DNA from: Vagococcus allomyrinae
GTDB lineage: Bacteria > Bacillota > Bacilli > Lactobacillales > Vagococcaceae
NCBI RefSeq assembly: GCF_017829975.1
Contig: NZ_JAEEGA010000010.1
Span: forward strand, 161,914 to 225,913
Direction: 5' to 3'
DNA: 64,000 nt
Under the pieces are notes generated by a model. The model did not search any database. It was not told the DNA's origin and saw only the letters and a list, made by a program, of their open reading frames with translations. The position numbers and the translations under genes are program-made. Shown piece after piece: positions 1 to 8,381 of the stretch (position 1 is the first letter of the stretch; the number at the start of each line of letters is the position of its first letter).

Positions 1-965
1 CTGTCGGGGATTTAGGCATTACGGATAACAGTCCTCGAGAAAGCCAGTTTACCCCGATATTGACAAAAGAAATTCAGCTACCAGTGGAATGGCAAGACAA
101 AGTAACGGTTTACTACAGTACGGAAACTAACCCCAAACGAGATGACTTAGTAAAGAACGTCATTTATCCAGAGACAACTTTAGAGTTAAAAAATCCGTTG
201 ACGGCCACAGAACCAAACTGGCTTAAGGCTGGGGAGGTGACTAACTGGGAGACGATTCACAGCTATAAAATTGAAATGAATGCGGGTGTATCATGGGTTC
301 AAGGGCAAGCTATTACCATTGAGTTTGAAATGAAGGCTCCAGAAGAAAGTGAGCTAGCCGATAAAGAGTTAATGAATCGCAAAATTGATGAACAAACCAG
401 AGCGGCCTGGAATTCATTTGCCTATGCAGCTAATACCTTGCAAGCAGTAGAACCTCAACGAGTGGGTATTGTTATCAATGCCTTAGTTGGCAAGATTCCA
501 ATCGAAAAAGTGGATGCCAACGATCAGAAACTGCTTCAAGGAGCGCGTTTTGTGGTGGCTGAAAGTGACGAACAGTTAAAGGCTGGCCATTTTATTAAAC
601 TAGGTGCCTCAGGGGAACTTGTTTATCCTGATGATCCTGAGTATTCAGCAGACTTATTAAATTATGAAGTTACGACAGATGATCAAGGGCAGGCTGAATT
701 TGAAAACTTACGCTTGGATAAAGCCAGTGGCACCAGCTATTATTTGCAGGAAACACAGGCACCTCAAGGGTATGAGTTACGCGCAACTAGTGTTAAGGTC
801 ACAGCTAAATTACAAGCTGAAGCCACGAAAATTCAAATAGAGAACACCAAAAAAAGGACGTTACCCCAAACTGGAAGTATGAGCTTAATTCTGAGTTTAT
901 TGACAGGGATAGGGTTAGTTGTAATAGGGAGTACCCGTTTTATAATCAGTAAACCAAAAAAATGA
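1..965 (+). CDS. LPXTG-anchored minor pilin, 5' end outside window
   Basis: The reading frame is open to the left edge (codons begin at base 3), so this is the C-terminal part of a longer surface protein; the TTG at 60 is only an internal codon. About 90 residues before the end there is a SpaA-type repeat with an E-box (YYLQETQAPQGYEL). The protein ends with a sorting signal LPQTG, a hydrophobic segment and a basic tail (SKPKK). Sortases cut such signals between T and G and join the protein to a pilin or to the cell wall. It lies 18 bp before the major pilin in the same direction, so it is probably the tip or an accessory pilin of the pilus. The tip-adhesin role is inferred from gene order because the N-terminal domains are missing. 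Confidence 0.85.
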   Translation, partial: VGDLGITDNSPRESQFTPILTKEIQLPVEWQDKVTVYYSTETNPKRDDLVKNVIYPETTLELKNPLTATEPNWLKAGEVTNWETIHSYKIEMNAGVSWVQGQAITIEFEMKAPEESELADKELMNRKIDEQTRAAWNSFAYAANTLQAVEPQRVGIVINALVGKIPIEKVDANDQKLLQGARFVVAESDEQLKAGHFIKLGASGELVYPDDPEYSADLLNYEVTTDDQGQAEFENLRLDKASGTSYYLQETQAPQGYELRATSVKVTAKLQAEATKIQIENTKKRTLPQTGSMSLILSLLTGIGLVVIGSTRFIISKPKK

Positions 966-983
966 AAAGATAGAGGGAAAAAT

Positions 984-2900
984 ATGAAAAAACAAACATC
1001 AACTTACAAAAAAATGTTAATTACACTTGGAATGGTGGTTTTACTGACACCAGCTGTTTTACCAGCAGGTTTTAGTGCTGACTTCACAAAAGCTTATGCT
1101 GAAGAGCTGGTTGCACCAAGCAGACAAACAATTTCTTTACAAAAAGTAATGTATTCAGATGAGATGCCAAGCATCATCAATGATGGAGCAGAGCAAACAC
1201 TTCCAAGTGGTGCGACTCCTTTTGATCCTACGAAATATGGGGATGTGGAATTTACTTTGGTTGATTTGACTGAATACGCAAAAGAAAGATCAGCCAATGC
1301 CTTACAAAGTGAAGTGGACGCTTTGGATCAAGCTGATTATCAGAGTTTTATCACAAGCAATAAAAGTGGAGGATCAACAGCCACAACTAAGGCAGTCAAT
1401 GCCACAGGAAAATTAACTTTTGACAATGTTGCTGCGGCAACCTCAACTGGTAGTGGTCACACGTATGCGATCTTTGAAACCAAAAGTGCCAAAGGATTAG
1501 TCAATCAAATTGCTAAACCAATCCTATTAGTCTTACCGATGACCAATATTTCAGGGGATGGTTGGTTTGAGACTATCAATGTTTATCCGAAAAATGAAGT
1601 CAAAGAATTAGCCTTTGAACTGGTTAAATACAGTGAAGAAATTGGTGATGAAACTAAATTGGCTGGCGCAGAGTTCGATATTTATTCAGGCAAACCTGGG
1701 ACGGGGACGAAAGTAAATAACACGACATTAGTTACGGATTCAGCTGGTAAAATTTACGTGACTGGTTTGACAGTAGGGGATTACTATTTTGTTGAAACGA
1801 AAGCACCGGGAGAAAATGTGATCAGTGGCTCTGCACTAAATGATGCCAACAATAAATTAACGTTTACGATTACTGGTGAGGGGACAGAAGAAGCCGATTT
1901 GAAGATTGATTTTATTAACTACTTGAAGCCAACTAGTGAGAAAAAGGTAACGAATGGCACTGACCCAGGGACAGGTAAGTCGTCTTTTGGAATTGGCGAT
2001 GTGGTTCAATATGAAAACAACTTGAGAATTCCAACTGATATTGTAGGTGGCGAGATTATTAAGGATGGTAAAATCGATACGACATCCCCGTATCACATTT
2101 TCAACTATTCAGATATGCCAGGAACGGGCTTGACCTATTCAGGTAAAGCGGAAGATGTTAAAGTTGTCGCAAGTGATGGCACATTGCTAACCCTTGGAAC
2201 AGATTATCTTTATTCTGCAAAAGGCAGTGGCTTTAACTTAGACTTTATTGTCACAGGTGGAAAAGTTAGCGATACGGTTGCCAATTATGCCGGAGAAGCC
2301 TTGACGATTAGCTATGAGATGACGATTAACGAAGAGGCGGTTATTGATGATGGAATTGAGAATAACTACGATCTATCTTGGAGTAATCATCCTAATGAAA
2401 GTGGCGAAGGCAATAAAACCACTGGCAAAGTAGCTGTTTATACAGGCGGCGCCAAGTTTGTTAAGGAAGATGCTTCCACAAAAGCACCATTGGAAAATGC
2501 TAAATTTGTTATTTTAAATGATTCGGGTCAGTACTTTGATGGTTGGGCAGATGCAAATGCTGATGGCATTAAAGATGCTAAGTGGTCAACAGAACAGCCA
2601 ACTTCAGGAGCAGGAATCTTTACGTCAGATGATGCTGGTAAATTTGAAATAGCCGGATTAGCGTATGGAAACTATTCATTAAAAGAAATTCAAGCGCCAG
2701 ATGGTTATCAATTGTTAACCAATACGGTTGATTTTACGATCGAAGAAAATGGCTACACAACAGGAATTATGGCCATTGAAAATAGTCAACGTCCGTCAAT
2801 GCCTATTACCGGTTCGACACAATTAATCATCACATTAGTTGCGGGAGCAGTTTTAGTCACTGTGGCAGGGGTTTATTATAAAAAACGTCAAGAGGCATAA
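984..2900 (+). CDS. Major pilin (SpaA/FimA-type isopeptide-forming shaft subunit)
   Basis: Shaft subunit of a sortase-assembled pilus. The 638-residue protein has a signal peptide that ends near SKAYAEE-like sequence around residue 37. It has a pilin motif W-F-E-T-I-N-V-Y-P-K-N in which Lys203 is the expected cross-linking lysine. Two SpaA/Cna-B-like domains carry E-boxes (YFVETKAPGE and YSLKEIQAPDGY), followed by a sorting signal, a membrane helix and a KKRQEA tail. The sorting motif reads MPITG (Met606) rather than LPXTG, which is unusual but still within what class C sortases can accept. The ATG follows a GAGGGAAAA ribosome site. The neighbours are a minor pilin upstream and the sortase downstream. 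The family call is firm; the intramolecular isopeptide bonds are inferred from the E-boxes. Confidence 0.92.
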   Translation: MKKQTSTYKKMLITLGMVVLLTPAVLPAGFSADFTKAYAEELVAPSRQTISLQKVMYSDEMPSIINDGAEQTLPSGATPFDPTKYGDVEFTLVDLTEYAKERSANALQSEVDALDQADYQSFITSNKSGGSTATTKAVNATGKLTFDNVAAATSTGSGHTYAIFETKSAKGLVNQIAKPILLVLPMTNISGDGWFETINVYPKNEVKELAFELVKYSEEIGDETKLAGAEFDIYSGKPGTGTKVNNTTLVTDSAGKIYVTGLTVGDYYFVETKAPGENVISGSALNDANNKLTFTITGEGTEEADLKIDFINYLKPTSEKKVTNGTDPGTGKSSFGIGDVVQYENNLRIPTDIVGGEIIKDGKIDTTSPYHIFNYSDMPGTGLTYSGKAEDVKVVASDGTLLTLGTDYLYSAKGSGFNLDFIVTGGKVSDTVANYAGEALTISYEMTINEEAVIDDGIENNYDLSWSNHPNESGEGNKTTGKVAVYTGGAKFVKEDASTKAPLENAKFVILNDSGQYFDGWADANADGIKDAKWSTEQPTSGAGIFTSDDAGKFEIAGLAYGNYSLKEIQAPDGYQLLTNTVDFTIEENGYTTGIMAIENSQRPSMPITGSTQLIITLVAGAVLVTVAGVYYKKRQEA

Positions 2901-2928
2901 GCAACTAGAGGAATGATTTACTAACATG

Positions 2929-2985
2929 ACGAGCAAATGGTCTAAGTTCTCCTGGAAATCAGGTGAGACTTAGACTGTTACTCGT
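2929..2985 (+). terminator. Two-tier hairpin between major pilin and sortase
   Basis: ACGAG pairs with CTCGT at the base, and GTCTAAGT (2940-2947) pairs with ACTTAGAC (2968-2975) above it. GAATTTTTG follows. The T-run is short, so this may be a partial terminator or an RNA-processing hairpin that leaves more pilin than sortase message. Confidence 0.5.
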
Positions 2986-3030
2986 GAATTTTTGAAAATG
3001 CTTAATCAGAATCAGATAGGAGAAACACAC

Positions 3031-3927
3031 TTGGCCAATAAACGAAGAATTAAGAAAAAACGATCAAGAAAGACAATAAAAAAGAAAAAATGGGTGGATC
3101 TGTTTTTCTTAGCTGTTGTTTTAGCTGGTGTGGGCCTCTTGCTCTATCCTATTTATTCAGATTATCAGTTGAAGCGATCTCAAACAATGGAAATAAGGAA
3201 GTATCAAGCAACCGTCTCGAACTTATCAAAAGAGGAAAAAGAGCAAAAATTAGCGGAATATGAAAAGAAAAATGAGGATCAAAAGCAAGGAAACGTCCCT
3301 TTGGATGAACCATTTGCGAATATCGAGGGACAGTCAAGTAACTCCTTAAACCTTAAGGAACAGTCATTACCTGAACCAGTGGCGGTTTTGGATATTCCTA
3401 AAATAGACTTAGAAGTGCAAGTCTATCCTACATCCAGTGATTTGGTATTAGAAAAAGGGGTGGGTGTCCTTGAAGGAACGGCTATTCCATCAGGGGGAAT
3501 GGGCAATCATTCCGTCTTAACCGGTCACAGAGGTCTTTCACTCGGGCAGATGTTTACTGATTTACCTAATCTAAAAGTCAACGATCATTTTTATCTAACG
3601 ATTCTGGGGGAAGTTCATGCCTATGAGATTGATCAAATTAAGACCATTACGCCAGATGATTTGAGCCATTTTGATCGTGATGAGAACGAGGATTATATTA
3701 CTTTGGTGACATGTACGCCTCTGGGAATCAACAGCCATCGGTTATTGGTAAGGGGGCACCGTATTCCCTATATTGCCAAAGAAAAAGATGCCAAAAATTA
3801 CTGGACGATGAAGACCTTTTTGATAATAGGTATTGGGTGTATCTTGTTAGTCATGCTGATATTAATCGGAGTGAAAAAGTGCAAAAAAAGAAAGGCAGGT
3901 GATAGAAGAAGTGGTCAAAAAAAATAA
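3031..3927 (+). CDS. srtC: Class C (pilus-polymerising) sortase
   Basis: Transpeptidase that links pilin subunits through their sorting signals. It has a basic N-terminus, one membrane segment, a lid-like DEPF motif, the catalytic histidine in LTGHRG (H166), the catalytic cysteine in TLVTCTP (C228), the arginine in INSHRL (R237) and a C-terminal second membrane segment typical of class C. I chose the TTG at 3031 because AGGAG lies 8 bases upstream; an in-frame ATG at 2992 has no ribosome site and lies beside the intergenic hairpin. The gene stands between two LPXTG pilins, and its 3' end overlaps the next gene. It is similar to SrtC/Bps of enterococcal pilus operons. Confidence 0.92.
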   Translation: MANKRRIKKKRSRKTIKKKKWVDLFFLAVVLAGVGLLLYPIYSDYQLKRSQTMEIRKYQATVSNLSKEEKEQKLAEYEKKNEDQKQGNVPLDEPFANIEGQSSNSLNLKEQSLPEPVAVLDIPKIDLEVQVYPTSSDLVLEKGVGVLEGTAIPSGGMGNHSVLTGHRGLSLGQMFTDLPNLKVNDHFYLTILGEVHAYEIDQIKTITPDDLSHFDRDENEDYITLVTCTPLGINSHRLLVRGHRIPYIAKEKDAKNYWTMKTFLIIGIGCILLVMLILIGVKKCKKRKAGDRRSGQKK

Positions 3928-4657
3928 CAAATACCTTGGTTGGTGGTTGCTTATCTTTCTGCCCTTTATATTTTTTAAGAGTGGTTATGCCGAAGAACTA
4001 GAGCAACAGCCGGTCTCGTTAAAAGTGGTGATTCATCGATTAATAAGCGACACTGATGGTACTCTGATTGATAACGGAGGCAGAGAAATAGATAACAAAT
4101 CATTAGGTGGTATGAAGGGTTTGAACGGTGTGACGTTTTCTATTTATGAGATCAGTGAGCAACTAGACTCTTTGATGGAACAAGGGAAGACGTTGGAACA
4201 GGCACAACTAACGTTGATACAAACCGATCATCAGACCGATCGGCTAGTGCCGTTGACGACAGTGGTAACCACCAGTGAGATGAATCAAGAGGGGGTTGCG
4301 GCAGTTGATTTAGCTATTTACCCAAACAAACGACAAGCATTTTTGATTAAAGAAAGTGGGTCGCCGGCAGAGATGAACGTTAAGTCGGATCAACTAATAG
4401 TGATCACACCTGTTTACAGCCAGCTAGGTGAACAGATGGAGACGGTTCATCTGTATCCTAAAAATATCTTAAAAACAGCTACTCCTCCTGCAAAAAACGA
4501 GCTACCAAAGACTATACAGCCAAGTAAAGAGCCCAAAATATGGGATTATTTACCAAAAACAGGTGAACTTATCCAGTCAAAACCATTTCTTTTCGGTTTG
4601 TTATTAGTATCGGTTGGCATCGTAAGTCATTGTTATTTGAAACGAAAACATTTTTAG
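3911..4657 (+). CDS. Minor pilin with LPKTG anchor
   Basis: Surface protein of about 248 residues with a basic start, a signal peptide (LLIFLPFIFF...GYAEE), a pilin N-terminal-type domain that ends in the motif VHLYPKN, a proline-rich stretch (PPAKNELPKTIQPSKEPK), then LPKTG, a membrane helix and the tail LKRKHF. The YPKN lysine and the sorting signal mark it as a pilus component, probably the base or anchor pilin because it is small and last in the operon. The start is uncertain: GTG 3911 has AGGTGAT at good spacing, while GTG 3899 is also in frame. It overlaps the sortase, so translation is probably coupled. Confidence 0.85.
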   Translation: MVKKNNKYLGWWLLIFLPFIFFKSGYAEELEQQPVSLKVVIHRLISDTDGTLIDNGGREIDNKSLGGMKGLNGVTFSIYEISEQLDSLMEQGKTLEQAQLTLIQTDHQTDRLVPLTTVVTTSEMNQEGVAAVDLAIYPNKRQAFLIKESGSPAEMNVKSDQLIVITPVYSQLGEQMETVHLYPKNILKTATPPAKNELPKTIQPSKEPKIWDYLPKTGELIQSKPFLFGLLLVSVGIVSHCYLKRKHF

Positions 4658-4702
4658 GAGGGGCTCCGGTTAAGTCAAGATGAAGAAGAGAGGTGAGTCT
4701 AA

Positions 4703-5212
4703 GTGAAAATAGGATTTATACGAGGTCTAACAGTTAACGCGGAAATGGCAAATAGCTGCGATAAAATTATTTTTGCCGATGACACAAAAGGCGTTAGTCA
4801 AGCGATTACGGCGTTTATTGATGAGTATGCTGAGGAAGAGTTGTTTTTTCAAAGTCTAGTTGAACTGCGTCTGCAAATATCTCAGATGTTGCCTATTCTT
4901 GAGAAAGCCAATGAAAGGTGTGTCACAATTAGGTTCATCGATAAAGGGCACTTGCCACAACTGACCGATCGAGAATACATGAGAGTTCTTTTGGGGTTTT
5001 CTCGCCAGGAAAAAAAAATTCGCTCAATTTGTACAAAGGAATCCTTAGCGCGAGTTAGGCTTGAGGGAACAGTCATTGGTCGTCCGGCGATATCAACTAC
5101 GACTATCAATGAAATTAGGTCTCTAAGCCATCAACATGGCAAGAGTATTCGGGAAGTTTCGGCTATTTGTGGTGTTTCTATCGGAACGGTTCATAAATAT
5201 GCAAAAAAGTAA
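4703..5212 (+). CDS. Degenerate serine recombinase (resolvase-like), probably catalytically dead
   Basis: 169 residues. The C-terminus (about 125-169, RPAISTTTINEIRSL...VSICGVSIGTVHKYAKK-like) is a resolvase-type helix-turn-helix. The N-terminus has the resolvase fold pattern but begins KIGFIRGLT where active enzymes have Y-x-R-V-S-T, so the nucleophilic serine is replaced. The LDRLGRS helix reads VELRLQIS, so its catalytic arginines and aspartate are also gone. It retains DNA-binding but probably not recombination, and may regulate the pilus operon that ends 45 bases upstream. The GTG start follows AGAGGTGAG. A strong terminator follows, so it is probably the last gene of the pilus transcript. 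The regulatory role is inference. Confidence 0.7.
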   Translation: MKIGFIRGLTVNAEMANSCDKIIFADDTKGVSQAITAFIDEYAEEELFFQSLVELRLQISQMLPILEKANERCVTIRFIDKGHLPQLTDREYMRVLLGFSRQEKKIRSICTKESLARVRLEGTVIGRPAISTTTINEIRSLSHQHGKSIREVSAICGVSIGTVHKYAKK

Positions 5213-5267
5213 GAGGATAGCCTAGTGGAACGGAATCGCTATCTACATAGATAACTAGCAATGAGAC

Positions 5268-5324
5268 AAATAGCCAAGAAGTTGAGCCAGACAATGTGTC
5301 TGACTCAGTTTCTTGGCTATTTTT
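5268..5324 (+). terminator. Rho-independent terminator after the pilus operon
   Basis: Long inverted repeat: AAATAGCCAAGAA continuing to CCAGACA pairs with TGTCTG continuing to TTCTTGGCTATTT around an ATG loop, ending in a T-run. It closes the pilus/recombinase transcription unit. Confidence 0.85.
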
Positions 5325-5539
5325 AGAGGCGTAATTAATTTTAGGTAGAATCATTAAAATTTTTAAACGACACTTAAAGCATTATGACTGGATCTGTAGG
5401 GCGAAGGAGTCATGACGCTTTTTGGATTAGTGTTATAATTTATGGAAAGACGCTACCATCCGACCAACTTCAGACACAAATTATCAAGTCATTTTTTGGC
5501 AAAAGGATTATCATAATAAGTGGAAAGGAGCAAAACAAC
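5325..5539. other. Intergenic region before the AraC/GyrI regulator
   Basis: With the terminator this makes a 327-base stretch without a gene. It holds a TATAAT-like -10 (around 5433) within TTAGTGTTATAATTT but no convincing -35. The in-frame extension of the next gene through this stretch lacks a ribosome site and is not taken as coding. Confidence 0.4.
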
Positions 5540-6400
5540 ATGATTCAACAGTTTAATGAGGTTATCAACTACCTAGAAACGCATATATTGGACGATATTA
5601 GCAAGGATCAGATTGCAAAAATAGCCGGTGTCTCAGATTATCATTTTAGAAAATTATTTCTATTTATCTCGGGGCTGACTTTACATGATTACATCAAGCA
5701 AAGGCGCTTTACCTTAGCTAATGCAGAGTTAATTGCGGGTGCTTCTGTGACGGAGGTATCATTTAAGTACGGCTACCAATCTCTAGAAGGATTTTCTCGT
5801 GCCTTTAAAGAGTGGAGCGGTTATTTACCCTCAGCGATATACGAGAATCAGATTCAAAAAACATTTTCACGTTTATCTTTTGTGATTGATATTAAGGGAG
5901 GAATTTCCATGGAAGTAAAAATAGAAAAAAAAGAACCGTTTAATTTGATAGGGGTAACTTGCCAAGTTCCTATTCAGTTTGAGGGCGTAAATTCAGAGAT
6001 AATGGCATTGGCTAACTCGATTACGCCACAACAACGGGCTGAGTTGAACGACTTAAAAGATCTTTATCCTTTACAAGTCATCAATGCCTCATATAATTTT
6101 GCTGAAACTAGGCTTGAAGAAAAAGGGACGTTGACTCATTTAATTGGGGTTGTAACTAGTCAAGAGACACTCTCTGCTGATTTTGCAGAAGTCGAGGTGC
6201 CTTCTCATACGTGGGCCATATTCCCTAATAAGGGGCCTTATCCGCAGACTTTACAAAAGACTTGGCAACAAATTTATGGCGAATGGTTGCCGTCAACTAA
6301 TTATGAACTTGTGGAGGCACCGGAAATCTCATTTTCACGGTTTGAAGAACCAGAAAATAATCGCTATAGTGAAATCTGGCTTGCAGTAAAGGAAAAGTAA
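5540..6400 (+). CDS. AraC-family regulator with GyrI-like effector domain
   Basis: 286 residues. The N-terminal 100 residues contain the two helix-turn-helix motifs of AraC proteins (YLETHILDDISKDQIAKIAG... and VSFKYGYQSLEGFSRAFKEWSG). The rest, from about residue 125 (EVKIEKKEPFNLIG), is an AraC effector-binding/GyrI-like domain ending PEISFSRFEEPENN...SEIWLAVK, a fold that binds small hydrophobic or cationic compounds. The ATG at 5540 has AAAGGAG nine bases upstream; the longer in-frame extension has none. It stands alone between two hairpins. The target genes are unknown; Rob/SoxS-like or BltR-like stress regulation is a family-level guess. Confidence 0.88.
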   Translation: MIQQFNEVINYLETHILDDISKDQIAKIAGVSDYHFRKLFLFISGLTLHDYIKQRRFTLANAELIAGASVTEVSFKYGYQSLEGFSRAFKEWSGYLPSAIYENQIQKTFSRLSFVIDIKGGISMEVKIEKKEPFNLIGVTCQVPIQFEGVNSEIMALANSITPQQRAELNDLKDLYPLQVINASYNFAETRLEEKGTLTHLIGVVTSQETLSADFAEVEVPSHTWAIFPNKGPYPQTLQKTWQQIYGEWLPSTNYELVEAPEISFSRFEEPENNRYSEIWLAVKEK

Positions 6401-6439
6401 GAAATTTCAAAGGGATTTTTGAAACAATCAGGATCAGTC

Positions 6440-6469
6440 AAAAGCTCTCTTTTAGCTAAGAGAGCTTTT
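6440..6469 (+). terminator. Hairpin after the AraC/GyrI gene
   Basis: AAAAGCTCTCT pairs with AGAGAGCTTTT around TTTAGCTA. The T-run is only four bases, so it is moderate as a terminator; it may work in both directions. Confidence 0.65.
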
Positions 6470-6647
6470 GGCTATAGAAGTCTTGTATCTTTGTAACGTT
6501 TATTAGGCTCTGCTGTTACTTATTTATTTATCATATTGAAAGTGAATGTTAGATATGCTAAAACTGGTGTTGAAGATCTGATCAAAGAAATTGAGTTAGG
6601 TTGTTTCGGTATTTTCAATAACGATCGTCAATAGAATGGGTGGTAAA

Positions 6648-7073
6648 ATGATCTCAAAAAAAATATTTAACTACAAATTAATCTTCATCCTGAGTTGTTT
6701 GGCGCTGTTTGCTGTTTCTGTGTGGTGGTCTTCAAGACAAAATAGTGCATACGACGTTGAGTTTATTTTGTCAGAACCAGATAAACTTCTTATCAAAACA
6801 ACAGGTAGAGGGCAGCTGGCATTGTATGTGGATGATTTTGAATTATATCATTATTCAAATGGCCTGAGGAAACGAATCCCCCAAAAAAGGGCCAGCATGG
6901 TGGCGAATTGGTTTATGGTTCAGAATGAAACGACTTATGATTTACCTTTAACTGATATTTGGGATTTGCACGTAGATGACCAGCTGGAACTAGTTGTTTA
7001 CTATACAACTGGCCAAGGGATGCCTAAAAAAGAGATTCTAACTTTTAACAAGGAGGCTACTTCTGCAAATTAA
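6648..7073 (+). CDS. Small single-pass membrane protein of unknown function
   Basis: About 141 residues. A basic start (MISKKIFNYK) is followed by one hydrophobic helix (LIFILSCLALFAVSVWW) and then an extracytoplasmic domain of about 115 residues rich in beta-like segments, with no motif I recognise. GGGTGG lies just before the ATG at 6648; an ATG at 6636 is in frame but overlaps that ribosome site. It stands alone between a hairpin and a convergent AraC gene. It is probably a membrane-anchored protein facing outward, not a lipoprotein (no lipobox). No function is proposed. Confidence 0.6.
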   Translation: MISKKIFNYKLIFILSCLALFAVSVWWSSRQNSAYDVEFILSEPDKLLIKTTGRGQLALYVDDFELYHYSNGLRKRIPQKRASMVANWFMVQNETTYDLPLTDIWDLHVDDQLELVVYYTTGQGMPKKEILTFNKEATSAN

Positions 7074-7233
7074 GCTAGTAAATTTAATTCTTTTGGCGCG
7101 TACTAGGGTATTTTGCCGACTAATTTGTGAAAGTGATTTTGATTGTTCTTCTAATGAGCTGTCAGTGTAGCTACGCAGCTGTTTGTTCAGATAATCGCTG
7201 TTTTTCGTTAAGAAGTTACTTAAAAATAACTAG

Positions 7234-8214
7234 TCAATTCTGGTTTTTTTCTAGGATTTCGGAAATTAGTTGTTGAAGGGCTTTATTACCTAGTTGTTTT
7301 GGTAAAGGATCTGAATGATTCATCGTACTTGAATTTAAATTTGTATGAGAGTTTTCTTCTCGATATTGTGAAGGTGTCACACCGTTTTTTAGTTTAAAAG
7401 CCCTCATAAAATGTTTTGGATCATAAAAAAATGATTGTTCAGCCACTTCATTGATCGTTAACATGGTGGTCGATAATAAACGTTTTGCATGATCGAGCTT
7501 GATCGTTAGGATATAGTTTTTTACGCCAATTCCTTGTTCACTTTTAAAAATTCGGCTCAAGTAATTTGGGTTTAAATTAAACTGAGTTGCAATAGTAGCT
7601 AAAGTTAAGTCTTTTGAAATATTAACCCGAACCCATTCCGCTATCAATGCGGTTTTTTTTATCTGTTTGGTTGATTTTCTAGATAATAATTTTAAGTAAT
7701 CGTCACTAATAGCGATTAGTAGTAGGATTAAAAAGAAGTCGTTGCCTCGTTTGGTATATTGGTAAACGTTATCGTTATGTAGTAGTTGATTGATTAAGAC
7801 GATGATTCTTTCTGGATGACTTAATAGAAATCTCATAGGCAATACGATTGAATTATTTAAATGGGTATTTTCGTTCAGGCTTGCTACCTCCTGAACCCCT
7901 TTGCTAAGATGTTGATCATTGTTTGTGATGGAGCTGTAAGCTGATAAAAAATGAAACCAATAGTAATCTAGTTCGTGGTTAGTTGTGGAAGAGTGTTTGA
8001 TAACAGCTTTCGGAGGCACTAAGAAAAATTCATTTTCCTGAATGAAATAATCTATGCCGTTTATATTGACTTCCAGACTGTTTTTTATGGGTAAAAATAC
8101 TTCAAAATTTTCTGAATGAGTTTTATCTTTATGTTTCCACGGATAATCTTCATCACTAAGGAATCTACCAGCCCACAAGAAAAGAATCGGGCTGTTTAAG
8201 TCTAGTTCATACAT
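7234..8214 (-). CDS. AraC-family regulator with cupin-like sensor, divergent from the GH28-like gene
   Basis: 326 residues. The N-terminal part (about 1-110) has the cupin-like pattern of sugar-responsive AraC regulators (PIKNSLEVNINGIDYFIQENEFFLVPP). The C-terminus has both AraC helix-turn-helix units, including the signature INEVAEQSFFYDPKHFMRAFKLKNGVTPSQYR. GGAGG precedes the ATG. It is transcribed away from the GH28-like gene at 8382 and most likely activates it in response to a pectin-like or uronic-acid sugar. A good sigma-A promoter is visible upstream. The regulatory target is inferred from the divergent arrangement only. Confidence 0.88.
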   Translation of the reverse strand: MYELDLNSPILFLWAGRFLSDEDYPWKHKDKTHSENFEVFLPIKNSLEVNINGIDYFIQENEFFLVPPKAVIKHSSTTNHELDYYWFHFLSAYSSITNNDQHLSKGVQEVASLNENTHLNNSIVLPMRFLLSHPERIIVLINQLLHNDNVYQYTKRGNDFFLILLLIAISDDYLKLLSRKSTKQIKKTALIAEWVRVNISKDLTLATIATQFNLNPNYLSRIFKSEQGIGVKNYILTIKLDHAKRLLSTTMLTINEVAEQSFFYDPKHFMRAFKLKNGVTPSQYREENSHTNLNSSTMNHSDPLPKQLGNKALQQLISEILEKNQN

Positions 8215-8252
8215 AATTTATGAAGCCTCCTGATGGTAACATTTTGACACTA

Positions 8253-8281
8253 ATTATATGGTTTTATCAGTTACTATTCAA
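8253..8281 (-). promoter_or_regulatory. SigmaA promoter for the divergent AraC gene
   Basis: Read on the minus strand: TTGAAT, 17-base spacer, TATAAT. Transcription would start about 45 bases before the AraC ATG. Confidence 0.65.
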
Positions 8282-8381
8282 GTGACAACGGGCTAAAATA
8301 AGCCTGTAAGCACAAAAAATGTTTAATTTAGAATGAAAAAGAGTGGATAATTTTGCTTTTTAGAAAAAAGGGAGCTGGAGT

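Noticed and set aside
6542..6634. 30-codon frame VNVRYAKTGVEDLIKEIELGCFGIFNNDRQ-like before the small membrane protein
   Set aside because: It has a codon-like look but no ribosome site, no homology I recognise and no promoter; it may be a gene remnant.
7755..7775. CcpA cre-like site (GGTAAACGTTATCG)
   Set aside because: It lies deep within the AraC coding region and mismatches the consensus at key positions; no convincing cre was found at any operon promoter.
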